A stretch of DNA of 21,690 nt from the NCBI GenBank assembly GCA_002179805.1, contig NAVB01000612.1, positions 1 to 21,690 on the forward strand, given 5' to 3'. This stretch comes from Acanthamoeba lenticulata (taxonomy: Eukaryota > Discosea > Longamoebia > Acanthamoebidae). Below, piece after piece: positions 10,337-19,962 of this stretch. A program made the position numbers and the translations under genes. Within the stretch, counting starts at the first letter, position 1. Every line of letters begins with the position of its first letter. The notes beneath the pieces were generated by a model, which worked only from the letters and a program-made list of their open reading frames with translations, had not been told where the DNA came from and searched no databases.

Positions 10337-11550
10337 ATGGCAACTGTGGCGGCGATTTGGCGTGCATTGGCGGAAAACTACTCGGCCCGAACGCTGTGGG
10401 CGGCGGGAGCACCTGTGCATACCGTTGTCTTCGTTATGATGAACGTTACCCTGTACCTCCTGCATCGATACCACGTACTGGCTCGCTACAAGATTCAACC
10501 ACAGAAATACCCATCAGATGAGCTCATGCGAAAGAGTTTCGTGGTATGTATGGCCTTTGTCTGGCCGACGTAGGTGCACGGTTTGGGGTTGGTGGCCCCT
10601 TCTTGTTGCTGAAGCCTCGCCTTGCAGGACGTTGCCATTAAGCATGTGGTGGCCCCACCGCTCTTCTACTTCTTGTGGCCGCTTGCCCAGTATTGCGGTG
10701 TGCATGCCACGCCTGAACTGCCCTCGGTTGTCGAAGTACGAGACCCCTCCTCTTCCTCTCTTACTGGCAAATTAGAAGGTAACAACGAGACTTACCTCGT
10801 CGGCTGTCCAGGTGTTGTCGCACCTGCTGGTGTTCATCTTGGTGCAAGACACCATCTTCTACTGGTCTCATCGTCTTCTCCACCAGCCTTTCTTCTACAA
10901 GCGCATCCACAAGCAACGTACGTTGCCCCCCCCCCCAAATTGCACCCCCATCGCGTACACGCTATGTTGATGTAAACCTCTTTTCTCATGTACAGACCAC
11001 CAGTTCTACACGCCCGTGGCCATCGCCGCCGAGTACGCCCATCCCGTGGAGGACTTCTTCACGCAGGTGGCCTTCGTCGCCGGGCCGCTCCTGATGGGCT
11101 CCCACATTTTCACCCTCTACGTGTGGCTCCTGGTGCGCATGTGGGAAACTGGTACGTAGTTTCTTTATGTCAGCAGTTCCATCAGCGGACTGAAGCACGT
11201 CGCCCGCCTCTGTTCCACAAGTGGACGCGCACTCGGGCTACGCGCTGCCGTTTCCCTTGTCTCCGTTCTCGCTCTTTAACGTTGCCGAGCAGCACGACTA
11301 CCACCACTCCCAGAACAAGGGCTGCTACGGGTCCTTCTTCGGCCTGTGGGACTGGTGCGCAACATCCTCTTGATGTTGTCGGAGACCACTCCGTCCTCAC
11401 ATGGTGCCCAACGCTGCTTTTCTCTCTTCTCGTGTATGCAGGCTGTGCGGCACCGATGCCGACTACCGCAAGTGGAAGGCGGAGAAGATCGCCAAGCGAG
11501 CGGCTTCCCAGCCCGCATCGCCTTACGTGAGCAAGGCCAAAGAGCAGTGA
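10337..11550 (+). CDS. Sterol desaturase / fatty acid hydroxylase superfamily enzyme, 6 exons
   Basis: Exons 10337-10543, 10628-10735, 10812-10917, 10996-11151, 11222-11354 and 11442-11550 give 819 nt, 272 aa. This is a di-iron membrane oxygenase of the ER type that uses O2 and an electron carrier to hydroxylate or demethylate a sterol or acyl chain. The histidine boxes are complete: WSHRLLHQ (H125, H129), HKQHHQF (H138, H141, H142, created across an exon join), H196 in DAHSGY, and EQHDYHHS (H217, H220, H221). Four hydrophobic segments are visible (around residues 22-48, 75-95, 106-124, 165-190). The C-terminus ends in a Lys-rich, soluble tail. Length and box spacing resemble C4-methylsterol oxidase and FAXDC2-like proteins; the exact substrate cannot be told. 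The start ATG is preceded by no closer in-frame alternative. Confidence 0.9.
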
Positions 11551-11660
11551 TCAAGTCGTGTGCACACGCACAACGTTGTTGTCGTTTTTCCTCCCGCCCT
11601 TGTGAATTCGGCCTTTTCCACACCTTCACCATCATCATCATGGTCATTTCCTTCCTTGGC

Positions 11661-12257
11661 TCATGGGTTAACGGTCACGTCGTCGTGGTCCGGGTGGTGG
11701 AGCAGCGGCACGGCGCTGTCGTCAAACCCGGGGAAGGCACTGGCGCTCATGCGGTAGGACGCGGTGTGGAACGGCCGGTTGCGCCGCAGGTGGTAGCGGT
11801 AGGCGATGGCAAACGCAGCGACGAGCACCACCAGAAGGAGGGAGCCGCCCAGCACAAAGCCCATCACCCTGGCCGTGGACGGCCCGCTGCTGGGCCGGTG
11901 GTGCGGCCGCGGGGCCGACGAGCGCGCCGGCGATGCCGAGGAGGACGTTGAAGCCAAGGGCGAGAGCGAGGCCGAAGGCACGACAGAGCGGGAGGCTGAG
12001 GGCAAAGGCAACGCAGACGTGCTGGGCGAGTTGGCGGCGGATGAGCTGGAAGGGGAGATGCTGGGCACGCTGGAGGGCGAGGCGGGAGGAGAAACTGAGG
12101 GCACAGCCGAGATCAAGGGACTGCTGCTGGCAGAGGGAGACTCGGACGGGGAAGGATCTTCCGCGGCAACCGCAGTCGTAAGCAGACTGACCAGCGTCAG
12201 TGCAAGGAGCAGGCCGCAGCCATGAAGAGTTGTCCACCGGTAACGAGGCATCCCCAT
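11661..12257 (-). CDS. Small mucin-like type I membrane protein, intronless
   Basis: 198 aa in one exon. Residues 1-32 form a classic signal peptide with a hydrophobic core (CGLLLALTLVSLLTTAVAA) and a likely cut before EDPSPS. Residues 33-125 are almost entirely Ser, Pro and Ala in SPS/SVSP-type units, so heavy O-glycosylation is likely. A single transmembrane helix follows (about 131-153, VMGFVLGGSLLLVVLVAAF) with a GxxxGG patch. The cytosolic tail of about 45 residues has a basic stop-transfer segment (RYHLRRNRP), a Tyr (ASYRMS) and ends in an Asp/His-rich stretch. No family is recognised; a cell-surface coat or adhesion protein is inferred from architecture. It converges with the hydroxylase gene, 110 bp between stops, and diverges from the SNARE gene. 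Confidence 0.7.
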   Translation of the reverse strand: MGMPRYRWTTLHGCGLLLALTLVSLLTTAVAAEDPSPSESPSASSSPLISAVPSVSPPASPSSVPSISPSSSSAANSPSTSALPLPSASRSVVPSASLSPLASTSSSASPARSSAPRPHHRPSSGPSTARVMGFVLGGSLLLVVLVAAFAIAYRYHLRRNRPFHTASYRMSASAFPGFDDSAVPLLHHPDHDDVTVNP

Positions 12258-12498
12258 GCTCGTGTTTCCTCCTGCGCGAAACGACGTCTGTCACCAAAGG
12301 CGGAGGAAAATTGGTTGCCTTTCTTGGGTTGTCTCCTTAACCAATCAGAAATCAAACAAGCGGAAATGGGCAACAGAAAAGAACGAAAAACTTGTGTTCG
12401 CGATCTGCACTTCTGTACATCTCGTAAGCAAACATTTGGCCCTCTTTTGAAGTGAAGACCCTTCAAAGAACGCGATTTTGACCTGTATTCCACTTCGA

Positions 12499-12507
12499 TA
12501 TATATAA
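12499..12507 (+). promoter_or_regulatory. TATA box of the SNARE gene
   Basis: TATATATAA ends 32 nt before the ATG at 12540. If transcription starts 25-30 nt downstream of it, the 5' UTR would be only about 10 nt. The flanking 282-bp gap also has to serve the divergent minus-strand membrane protein gene. Confidence 0.5.
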
Positions 12508-12539
12508 TCGTACCGGGGGCCTGTACCACAAAAACAAAA

Positions 12540-12606
12540 ATGGTAAAATGTGCAGCCCTCTCCAGCATCTGCATTTCTGGTGGGTCTCTGACCGGAGAAC
12601 CTACAG
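12540..12606 (+). other. SNAP47: Start codon isolated on its own coding exon, followed by a 64-nt intron
   Basis: ATG (12540-12542) is followed directly by GTAAAA and the intron ends CCTACAG at 12606. Splicing gives MTEAAPEFDEKKYQ, which runs in frame into the GRAM domain. Without splicing the ATG opens a 30-codon frame that ends in TGA at 12631-12633. Confidence 0.65.
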
Positions 12607-15341
12607 ACAGAGGCAGCACCAGAATTCGATGAGAAGAAATATCAAAAGTTGCAGGAGAAGACCAGCTACGTACGACGCGAGTTCAACTTGCCTGAAACAG
12701 AGGATGTGATCCAAGGTAAGATCTTTCTTTACATCCTTGCACAAGTGCACTATCTCTTCTCACCACGAGGATTCCTGCACGCACACAACAGATTATTTTT
12801 GCATGTGGGGTGCCGTGAAGGGGCGCCTTTATGTGACCGAGAACCACATGTGCTGGGCCTCGTCCATCACCACCACTACCGTTCGTTCCCCTTCTCACGT
12901 TTTCGCTTGCTTCCTCCTCTGCTTTTTCTGCACTAGTGTTTTTTTATTTAGTTTTTATTTTGTAAAAATTATATATTTATTGCTGTTGCACCAACAGGAG
13001 AAGATCCCCTTTCGCAAGGTGACGCTCGTCAAGGGCGCCAAGACGCTCGGCCTCGTGAGCAGCGCCATCCAAGTCTCGACCGCCACCGAAAACGTACGCG
13101 CACGCCCACTTGAGCGAGTGATCATCTCGGCTCGTGCAGGAGCCCCCGAGCGCTGCTCACAAGACGATCGTGGTGATCACCTTCACATCACAGTACCATT
13201 TTTCGTCGTTTGTGCACCGGGACGAGACCTTGAACCTGCTCCTGCACCTGTGGCACTACCCGCCCACCTTCATCGCCCTCGAGGTCGAGCCCCGCAGCAG
13301 GTACACCAACATTACGCGTTAATTATAATTTTTTTAAAATTCTGAATTATTATTATTATTTTATTAATAATCTTAAATTAATATTCATTTTTTGTGTGGA
13401 CAGGGTGACTTCGGCACCTCCGGCTCCGGCGGGCAGCATGGGGGCGGGTGACGCCGGCGGCCGGTCCGACGGCGGGAAGGCCTCGTGGAGACAGAGCGGC
13501 GCCGTGCGTGGCGGCGCTGGCAAAGGCTGGGGCGCTGCCGCCGGCGGCGGCGGGGACGACGGCTGGGGCGGTGGCGGTGGCGGCGGCGGTGGCGCCTTCG
13601 GAGGGCCGGCAGGCGGCCGGCCGGGCGTCTCGTCCTCGTCGTCCTCGTCGTCCACCACAGGAGGCGGAGGAGGCTGGGGCGGCGCCTCGGCCGCGGGCAA
13701 CTGGTTTGGCGGAGGCGGTGCGTCTCCCCTGCGTGCTTGGCATTGCTGGCATTGTCAGTGGCGGCATGGACTGACATCAGCGCAAAACAAAATCAACAAA
13801 AATGCCAAAAATGCATGGACGGTCGACAGAACGGGTTCTCACGGCCGACATGGTGGACACCAAGACCTCGGAGAATGCGCTGCGGATCGCGCTGGAAGCG
13901 CGCGAGATGGGCATCGATACCATCACCGAGCTCGAGTTCCAGGCCGGTACCGACCTCGCGCTGCACCTTCTCCTTCAATTGGTGGCTGGTTGACATGCCA
14001 TGTTGCAAACGCAACAACAACAACAACAGAACAAATCGACAGAATCGAGCGGGACGTGGAGAACATCCACTCCAACCTGGACAAGGGCGACCGTCTCATG
14101 CGGTGCGCGACCGCTTCCCCCCGGCCAAACAAGCCACATGAACGACGGCTGACTCACGCCACAACAACATCACTACCAACACCACCACCATACACAGGGG
14201 CATCGAGTCGTTTGGCGGATACCTCAAGAACAAGTTCTCGAGCGCGACGCAGATCCGGGGCACCTCCAGCCCCATCGAGCGCAAGGTTGGCCTCCCCTTT
14301 GTTTCTTCATTTTTATAATTTTATTGTTTTGTTTTATTTTATCGTCGACGGCGATGATGTCTCACTTGTGTCCACCACTTGGCGGCCGCAGATCGAGTGG
14401 CAGAAGAGGCGGCCGGAGAAGATCGACATCCCAGTTCTGCTCAAGCACAAGAACGACCTATGTACGTGTGGCGCGCGCCCTCGTCGTCCGGACTGCACAG
14501 TGGACACAGTGTGATCTCACGGTGATGCGCGCACGCAAACACACACACACACACACATGGCAGTGACGCCGGCGACGCTGCGGATCGAGACGGCGCAGTT
14601 CTCGGTGCTGGACGAGAGCCTGGCCAAGATCCGCGGGATGACGTGGCAGTACGAGGACGTCCAGGAGGTCGTCATCCGGTCGCGGCCGCTCCACTTGGAC
14701 GTGCGATTCGGAGCCAAGTTCCCGCGCTTCCGCCTGGTGTCGTCCTACATCCAGCCCATCGTCAACGAACTCTACTTCCGCTGTACCGAGGTAATAACAT
14801 TTGATTTATTTATTCCTTTTATTGTTTTATTGTTTTTCTATTTTATCCCTTTTGTTTAAAAATACAAAAAATATTACAAAAATACAACACAGACGAAAGT
14901 CCTGTTCGAGCCCGGGCTGCGCAAGTTCGAATTCGGCGACGATCGGATCGAAGTGTCCACGATGACCCGCGAGCAGGGCGGCGGCGCGTTCTTCGGCGTG
15001 AAGAAGAGCACGGCCGACCTCCTCAGCGACGAGGTCTCGGTGGAGGTCAAGATGGCGGTCAAGAAGCAAGACGAGGACCTCGACCAGATCACGCATCTGG
15101 TCGGCGAGATGGGACAGGTAACGTGATTGTTTTTTTTTCGTCATTTTTTCATTTTATTTATTTATTTTTTGGCTTGTTGCTGATACTGCTCCCTGTTGCC
15201 TCGCGCGCGGTGCAGATGGGCATCGCCATGGGCGTGGAGCTGGAGCGACAGACGGAGCAGGTCGGCCGCATCACGACTCGGGTCGAGTACGCCAACGAAA
15301 GACTGCACGGGGCCAACAACAGGCTCGAGCGCCAGATTTAA
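12540..15341 (+). CDS. SNAP47: SNAP-47-like Qbc SNARE with GRAM domain and internal PH-like domain, 13 exons
   Basis: Exons: 12540-12542, 12607-12715, 12792-12880, 12998-13093, 13140-13300, 13404-13717, 13830-13946, 14030-14102, 14198-14285, 14392-14461, 14564-14790, 14893-15117, 15216-15341; 1698 nt, 565 aa. A GRAM domain spans about residues 25-150 (GRLYVTENHMCWAS, EKIPFRKVTLVKG, SFVHRDETLNLLLHLW). Residues 158-255 are a Gly-rich linker with an eight-Ser run. The Qb SNARE helix follows (NALRIALEAREMGIDTI, then LEFQAEQIDRIERD), then IESFGGYLKNKFSS. A second PH/GRAM-like stretch lies at about 375-480. The Qc SNARE helix is the C-terminus (MGIAMGVELERQTEQVGRI...). Both zero-layer glutamines are kept (LEFQAEQ; LERQTEQ), so it can supply two helices to a SNARE bundle in membrane fusion. 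There is no transmembrane segment or Cys-rich palmitoylation loop, so the lipid-binding folds may do the anchoring. Animal SNAP-47 has the same long N-terminus and long inter-helix loop. Confidence 0.85.
13450..13720 (+). repeat. GC-rich glycine-coding low-complexity tract
   Basis: Mostly GGC/GGT/GGG codons with a (TCGTCC)n serine tract. It codes the Gly/Ser linker between the GRAM domain and the first SNARE helix. It is far richer in G and C than the AT-rich introns beside it. Confidence 0.8.
14538..14557 (+). repeat. (CA)n microsatellite in an intron
   Basis: About ten CA units directly upstream of the ATGGCAG 3' splice site of the SNARE gene, where a pyrimidine tract would be expected. 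Confidence 0.85.
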
Positions 15342-15440
15342 GCGACAACAACAACATGATGATGACGACGATTTGGTTTTTCATTTTGTGTTTGTTGGTC
15401 TCTCGACCACGGCAAGAGGGCGGGAGGGAGGGGGGAGGCT

Positions 15441-18400
15441 TCATGAAGACGATTGGTCGCCGATGCCCTTGCCCAAGCTGGGGAAGTAGTGCTGCTTGTA
15501 GAGGGACGAGTAGCCCTGCGCGTTGAGGTAGGCGCTGGCCTCTTCCCAGGCCTTGGCCACCATCTTCTGTCGCACTTCATAGCCCTGCGCGCGTGGATCA
15601 ACATCATGTTGTTGTTGTTGTTTTTTGTGCGACGACGAAGGGGACGAACCTGGAAGTTGTTCTCAAAGGAGTAGGAGAGCAGCTTCATGAGCTCGGCGAT
15701 GGACAGGTTGCACTCGTTGACGAGGTCAAACAGGACCTCGCTCCTGTTCTTGGTCGAGACCGAGCTCTTGAAGCTGCAGATGGCCACCGGCAGCAGATTG
15801 TCGAGGAACAGGCGGATCGGGTTGCCCGCAAACGTCCTCACGTCCGAGTTGTAGGTCGACATCATGTCGTTCACGTTGACCTCTGTTTTCTCATATGCCA
15901 TGCGCGGTGGCGTCACGTCAGTTTCACCTCCCACGCACACGAGCACGAGAGCAGCGAGCAACGAACCAGCAAAGGTGCGCGAGTCGGCGACGTAGATGGA
16001 GAACCGATCGGCCAGGCCCAGCTCGATCGGGATCGAGTGGTTGGCTGCGTACGCGCTCACGAGTCAGTCCACGAAAAGAAGAAGAAGAAGATGATGATGA
16101 TAGTGGAGGTCACGTGCGCACCGCAGTAGTTCATGAGGTCGGGGCTGCGGTGGACCTGGTAGGCTCCGCTTACGCGACAGGCGCCGCCCTCGTGAAGGGC
16201 CTTCAGCACGTTGGAGGGACTGTCCCAACCATGGCGGAATCATCATCAGTATCATCTTCGTCGTCATCATCAGGCCGCGCTGGCCTGGCGCAAAAGAAGG
16301 ACGTACTCGGTGCGACCGGCCGAGATGTTGACGTTGGCGTTGTTGCGCTTCAGGTAATCGAACGTGCCCCGGAAGAACTCGTACTCGGACGCTTGCAGGT
16401 CGCCTGTGGAGCGCCCACGGTCAGACGTGGAACGCGAGAAAGAGCGGCGGAGGACGCATACGGGTGCCGAGGACGCCGAAGCCGCAGACGCCCTTGCTCC
16501 GGTACTGGACCGAGAGCTGGGCGGCCTGGAGGAAGTCGATCGGGTCGTCCTTGGCCAGGCTCGAGTACACGACGATGCCAAACTGGAGCGACGGCTTCCC
16601 CTCGGCGGCGAGCGCAGCGACCGTGGCGTCGGCAGACTCCTTGACGACGTCGAGCACCTGCTCGGGCGACATCCCGGAGTGCGTGTGCGCCGACGGCCGC
16701 ACCACGAGCTCGATGTCTACGACCCGCGAGGTCAACATCATCATCATCATCTTGATCATGTTGATGAAGATGATGATGATAACGAAGGAAGAGGAACATG
16801 GACGTACAGCGGACGTTCTCGCTGGCCGCAGCGCGGAGGATGTCGTCGGTGGCGCGCTGGAGCTGGGCGGGATGCTGCAGCACGGCGTTGAAAATCCGCT
16901 TGACGCGCGTCCAGGAGCCCTCGTCGTGGGTCGGGGCCAGGATGATGCGGCGCAGGTCCTCGAGCGAGTCGCACGCGAGGCCAAAGCGCTTCTTCATGTC
17001 GAACTTGGCCTCCTGGATCTCCTGCCACAGCAGCGGAATGCTCACCGACCCGTCTGCCGTGTGCGCGTGACGACAGCCGCCCCCTTAACGCGGTGAGGGG
17101 CGCCACCTTAACAAAAAGAGAACTCGATTGGCGCGCACCGATGCGGCAGTTGAGGTCGGCCTTGGGGAGGGCGCGCACGATGTCGAGCGTGATATCCGGG
17201 TTAATGCGGCCGGACCAATAGCCGTGCTTCTTCCGCAGCCGCGGCGACGCCCTGTGTCGTGATCCATCCATCCATCCATCCATCAGCCAACAACCATTGG
17301 GGGGGGGGTGAGCCCACTCCACCGCCAACTGTGGCGTGCAAGGGTTCATTCAAGAGGGACGAAGGAGCGCGCACGCAAAGGAGGAAAGATCGACGCCGAT
17401 GGAGTGCCAGTAGTGCGAAGCGCCGATGATGTCGTCCACGTCGTAGCCCTCCTGTCTCGTGTGTGTGTGTGTGTGCAGTGACGTGTGAGCGAGTAGTCTC
17501 CGGAAGCACATGATCAGAGGATGTGTGTACATCGGTGAGGATCTGGAGGCACGAGTGGAGCACTTCGCCGCGAAGACGGCGCTTGTGGGTGGCCTGCAGG
17601 AAGGCGGCTGTATAAAAGCGCCCAATGAAGCGGCACGCATGAATAAATGATAAGACAGGTGAGGCCAATGGTTGGGCTGGGGGCGCACCGGAGAAGCCAT
17701 AGTCGACGAGGCGCAGCATCTCCTCGACGTTGAACTTGTGCGTCTTCTGGAAGATGGCGTACTCCCCCGAGAGCGTGCAGTTGCTCATCGTCTGCGCCAA
17801 ACGGTGTCCACAAAAAATATAAAATAATGAAAAAGTTATAAAATAGTTTTGAAAATTGGAGGGGTCAGGTGGCAAGAGTCGCGTGGGAGAACCTTGTTGT
17901 CGGTGCAGGGCACCACGATGGCGCCGGCGTCAAAGTATTGGCGGATGGGGTGATCCTCCCAAGACTTGATCGCCCGCGTTTGCATGTTGGACGTGATGCA
18001 GCACTGGGCATCATGGTTGATGGCGAAGGTGACAGTGAAGAAGAAGATGAATGTGGGGTAAGAAGAAGCCGATTACGTGGGGTAGGCGTCTTGGCGCGCG
18101 TGGAGGGCGGCGAGGCGGCGTACCTCGAGCGGGATGCGACGGTCGATGATGTAGTTCATGAGGTGCGGGTTCTGACGGAGCGTGACGCCGTGTCCGATGC
18201 GATGGGCGCCACACCAGCGCACCGAGTCCTGAATTGACTCCGGACCGGCGGCTTCGCCCGCGTGCAGCGTGACGTTGATGAAGTTCCGTTGGGCAATCGA
18301 GAACGCTGACTGTTGCGACGCAGATCACGTTCAGTCTTTATATAATATATATTTAAAGCCCAAAATAGAAGAAAAGCAAAAATAATGATAAGAAAGTTTT

Positions 18401-19151
18401 AAAAAATGTCTAACCTTGTGCGTTTTGGAACGGAAGCCGTATTCAGGACCCGCGAGGTCAAAGCCAGCGACGCCCTTGTCCTTGTAGCGCCACGCGATCT
18501 CAGCCAGGTTTTCCGTGTCACGCGGGTCGAGCTGCCGCATGCCGCACACGATGATGCGACAACTGGAACCCCGCATCGGAGTAAGCATGAAGCAACTGAA
18601 GAAGGAGAGAGGTTGGGAAAAGGTTGGGATATGACGTACAAGATGGGCAGGTTGTGCTCGGCCATGAGCTGGCCCTCGCAGATGGCCTCCATGACCTGGG
18701 AGAGGCTCATGCCCTCCCTCGTGTGGAGGATGGGCGAGAACCGCACCTCCAAGTAGCGGACTCCGTCGGCTACGGCGTCTTCGCACACCTCGTACATCAC
18801 GCGCGTGATGGCGTCTGCACCACATGGGCCCGCCCGCTCGATCATGAGCTGCCATGCCAGAGACAGGCGAGGAGGAAAAGGACACGTACATGGTTTTTGT
18901 AGGACACTCAAAGAGATGTCAAAGGCGCGAAGATAATCAACGAGCGAGGTGCAGTCCTCGCCCACGTACAGCTTGTCTCTCAGCTCTTCATAGGTGGTGA
19001 CGGGCAACGTGACGCCCTGCTCCTGGGCAAGCTCAAGGATGGTGCCGACACGCACGCTGCCGTCGAGGTGAAGGTGCAGCTCGGCCTTCGGAAGCTTCCG
19101 GATGATGTCCATAGAAAGAGGGGTGTTCTTGTTGAGTACGGCCCGCTTCAT
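15441..19151 (-). CDS. Tandem adenosine deaminase: active domain fused to a degenerate second domain, 16 exons
   Basis: Exons (minus): 19151-18890, 18814-18640, 18562-18415, 18309-18124, 18003-17893, 17791-17689, 17607-17531, 17451-17375, 17251-17139, 17053-16808, 16716-16462, 16403-16307, 16219-16122, 16044-15967, 15882-15650, 15584-15441; 2403 nt, 800 aa. Residues 1-354 are a complete adenosine deaminase, hydrolysing adenosine to inosine with a zinc ion. Its sites are AELHLHLDGS (H26, H28), TLHAGE (H211, E214), HRIGHG (H231, H235) and CTDNK (D292). After a ~40-residue linker a second copy begins (PDITLDIVRALPKADLNCRIDGS). It keeps landmarks such as VRYIELVVRPSAH and GVCGFGVLGT but HxH is NxR, HAGE is SAGR and HRIGHG is CRVSGA, so it should not bind zinc. 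All joins are in phase and the second half has no plausible start codon of its own until MKKRFG, well inside the domain. Exon 14/15 boundaries are the least certain. The first domain resembles bacterial-type enzymes with TDN rather than TDD, as I recall them. Confidence 0.82.
16738..16782. repeat. Intronic (CAT)n/(ATG)n imperfect palindrome
   Basis: CATCATCATCATCTT on the plus strand is followed by its reverse complement AAGATGATGATGAT after a short spacer, inside an intron of the deaminase gene. It would form a stem-loop in the transcript. Neighbouring introns also carry GAA/GAT or ATC triplet runs (16077-16102, 16236-16272). Confidence 0.7.
17260..17284. repeat. (CATC)n tetranucleotide microsatellite
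   Basis: About six ATCC/CATC units inside the intron between deaminase exons 8 and 9. A nine-G run follows near 17300. Confidence 0.8.
17459..17476. repeat. (GT)n microsatellite next to a splice acceptor
   Basis: On the transcribed minus strand this reads (AC)n and sits immediately before ACGAGACAG, the acceptor of deaminase exon 8. Confidence 0.8.
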
Positions 19152-19962
19152 CTTGTGTCCGTGGTCGGTGCTAGTATGGTGTAAAGAGCGGGTTAAGATA
19201 TAGGAGGCTGTTCGCAAAGAGACGATTTGAGTAACGGCAGATCGGGCGTTCGCAGGGGAATTGATGAATCGTGCGCCGTAAGGGGACGACGATTGGAAAG
19301 GCGAACGGCCGAGAGCACGTGAGAAGCGGGGAGGTGCGGTAAGGAACTGCAGACGAGCAGGCCGCATGCGTCTTGTTGTTTGGCTTGGGCCAAAGCGCAA
19401 GAATGCGAGGCACTGCTCTAATTATTGCCTTGTCGTGCCTCGAATTGTTTCTTGGTAGGGATGGAAGTTTGCCTCAAATTTCATCGCCTCCCTTGGGGAA
19501 TGAATAGATGAATATTTGAAGAAGGCAGTAAGAAAACGAAACGGGCAGAGGAAAGAACGGAGAGGAAAGCGTTCCTGGCCATGGCGCACCTGCATCGGGC
19601 CAGCGGCAAAGTGCGGAGTCTCACTATGCAAACTCATTACCATCCCTCTCCGTAGAAAGCAATAAAAGTGCTGCAGCACCGGCCTACAAACGGGTGCCGC
19701 AGGTCTGCGTGCCCTGTCGTGCGTGCCTGTGCAGGCGAGCCTAATGGTCGGGTCCATTGACAGCTGGCAGTGTTCGGACACGGTTTCACCTGATGAGTCC
19801 TTCGTTTGGAACGCGCGCGTTGAGGCCTGAACGTGTTGAGTGGCCAAGTGGTCCCTTGTTGAACAACCAACAACAGACAAGCACTCTGTTTTTCGGTGTT
19901 GCCGGGAACTTGTCGTTGTTGCCAACGTGCGTCTGGACGGTGCAACAGTAAGATTTTAAAAG
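19152..19962. other. Divergent intergenic region with possible ADA leader and a Zn-cluster remnant
   Basis: The gap separates the deaminase gene (minus) from the zinc-cluster gene (plus). On the minus side the deaminase frame stays open with an ATG at 19367, giving 72 extra residues rich in Arg and Ser. On the plus side 19658-19742 is a decayed copy of the start of the zinc-cluster gene. Nothing is recognised between about 19410 and 19640. Confidence 0.5.
19658..19742 (+). pseudogene. Broken partial copy of the Zn2Cys6 gene first exon
   Basis: 19681-19723 matches 20145-20187 at 42 of 43 bases and encodes the same AYKRVPQVCVPCRA. The upstream AGCAATAA also matches (20089 onwards) apart from a 33-base in-frame difference. 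After the match the copy reads CLCRRA and hits TAA at 19741 or so, and it lacks the third Cys, the splice donor and the second half of the zinc cluster. It is most likely a remnant of tandem duplication; an alternative first exon is possible. Confidence 0.65.

Noticed and set aside
10996..11151. Apparent frameshift in hydroxylase exon 4
   Set aside because: It was a miscopy on my part; re-reading the bases at 11100-11101 gives a clean frame and the total is a whole number of codons.
13385..13777. Minus-strand Pro- and Arg-rich frames at the glycine linker
   Set aside because: They mirror the Gly-rich tract of the SNARE gene, whose frame is fixed by the GRAM and SNARE exons either side.
15441..17251. 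Reading the second deaminase half as a separate gene
   Set aside because: No ATG precedes the first core strand, the upstream exon 8 joins in phase to both sides, and no promoter-like gap exists between the halves.
19790..19815. CTGATGAG followed by GTCC, resembling a hammerhead ribozyme core
   Set aside because: The needed closing GGAC-GAAA strand and cleavage-site helix are missing; the sequence after the loop is TTTGGAACGCG.
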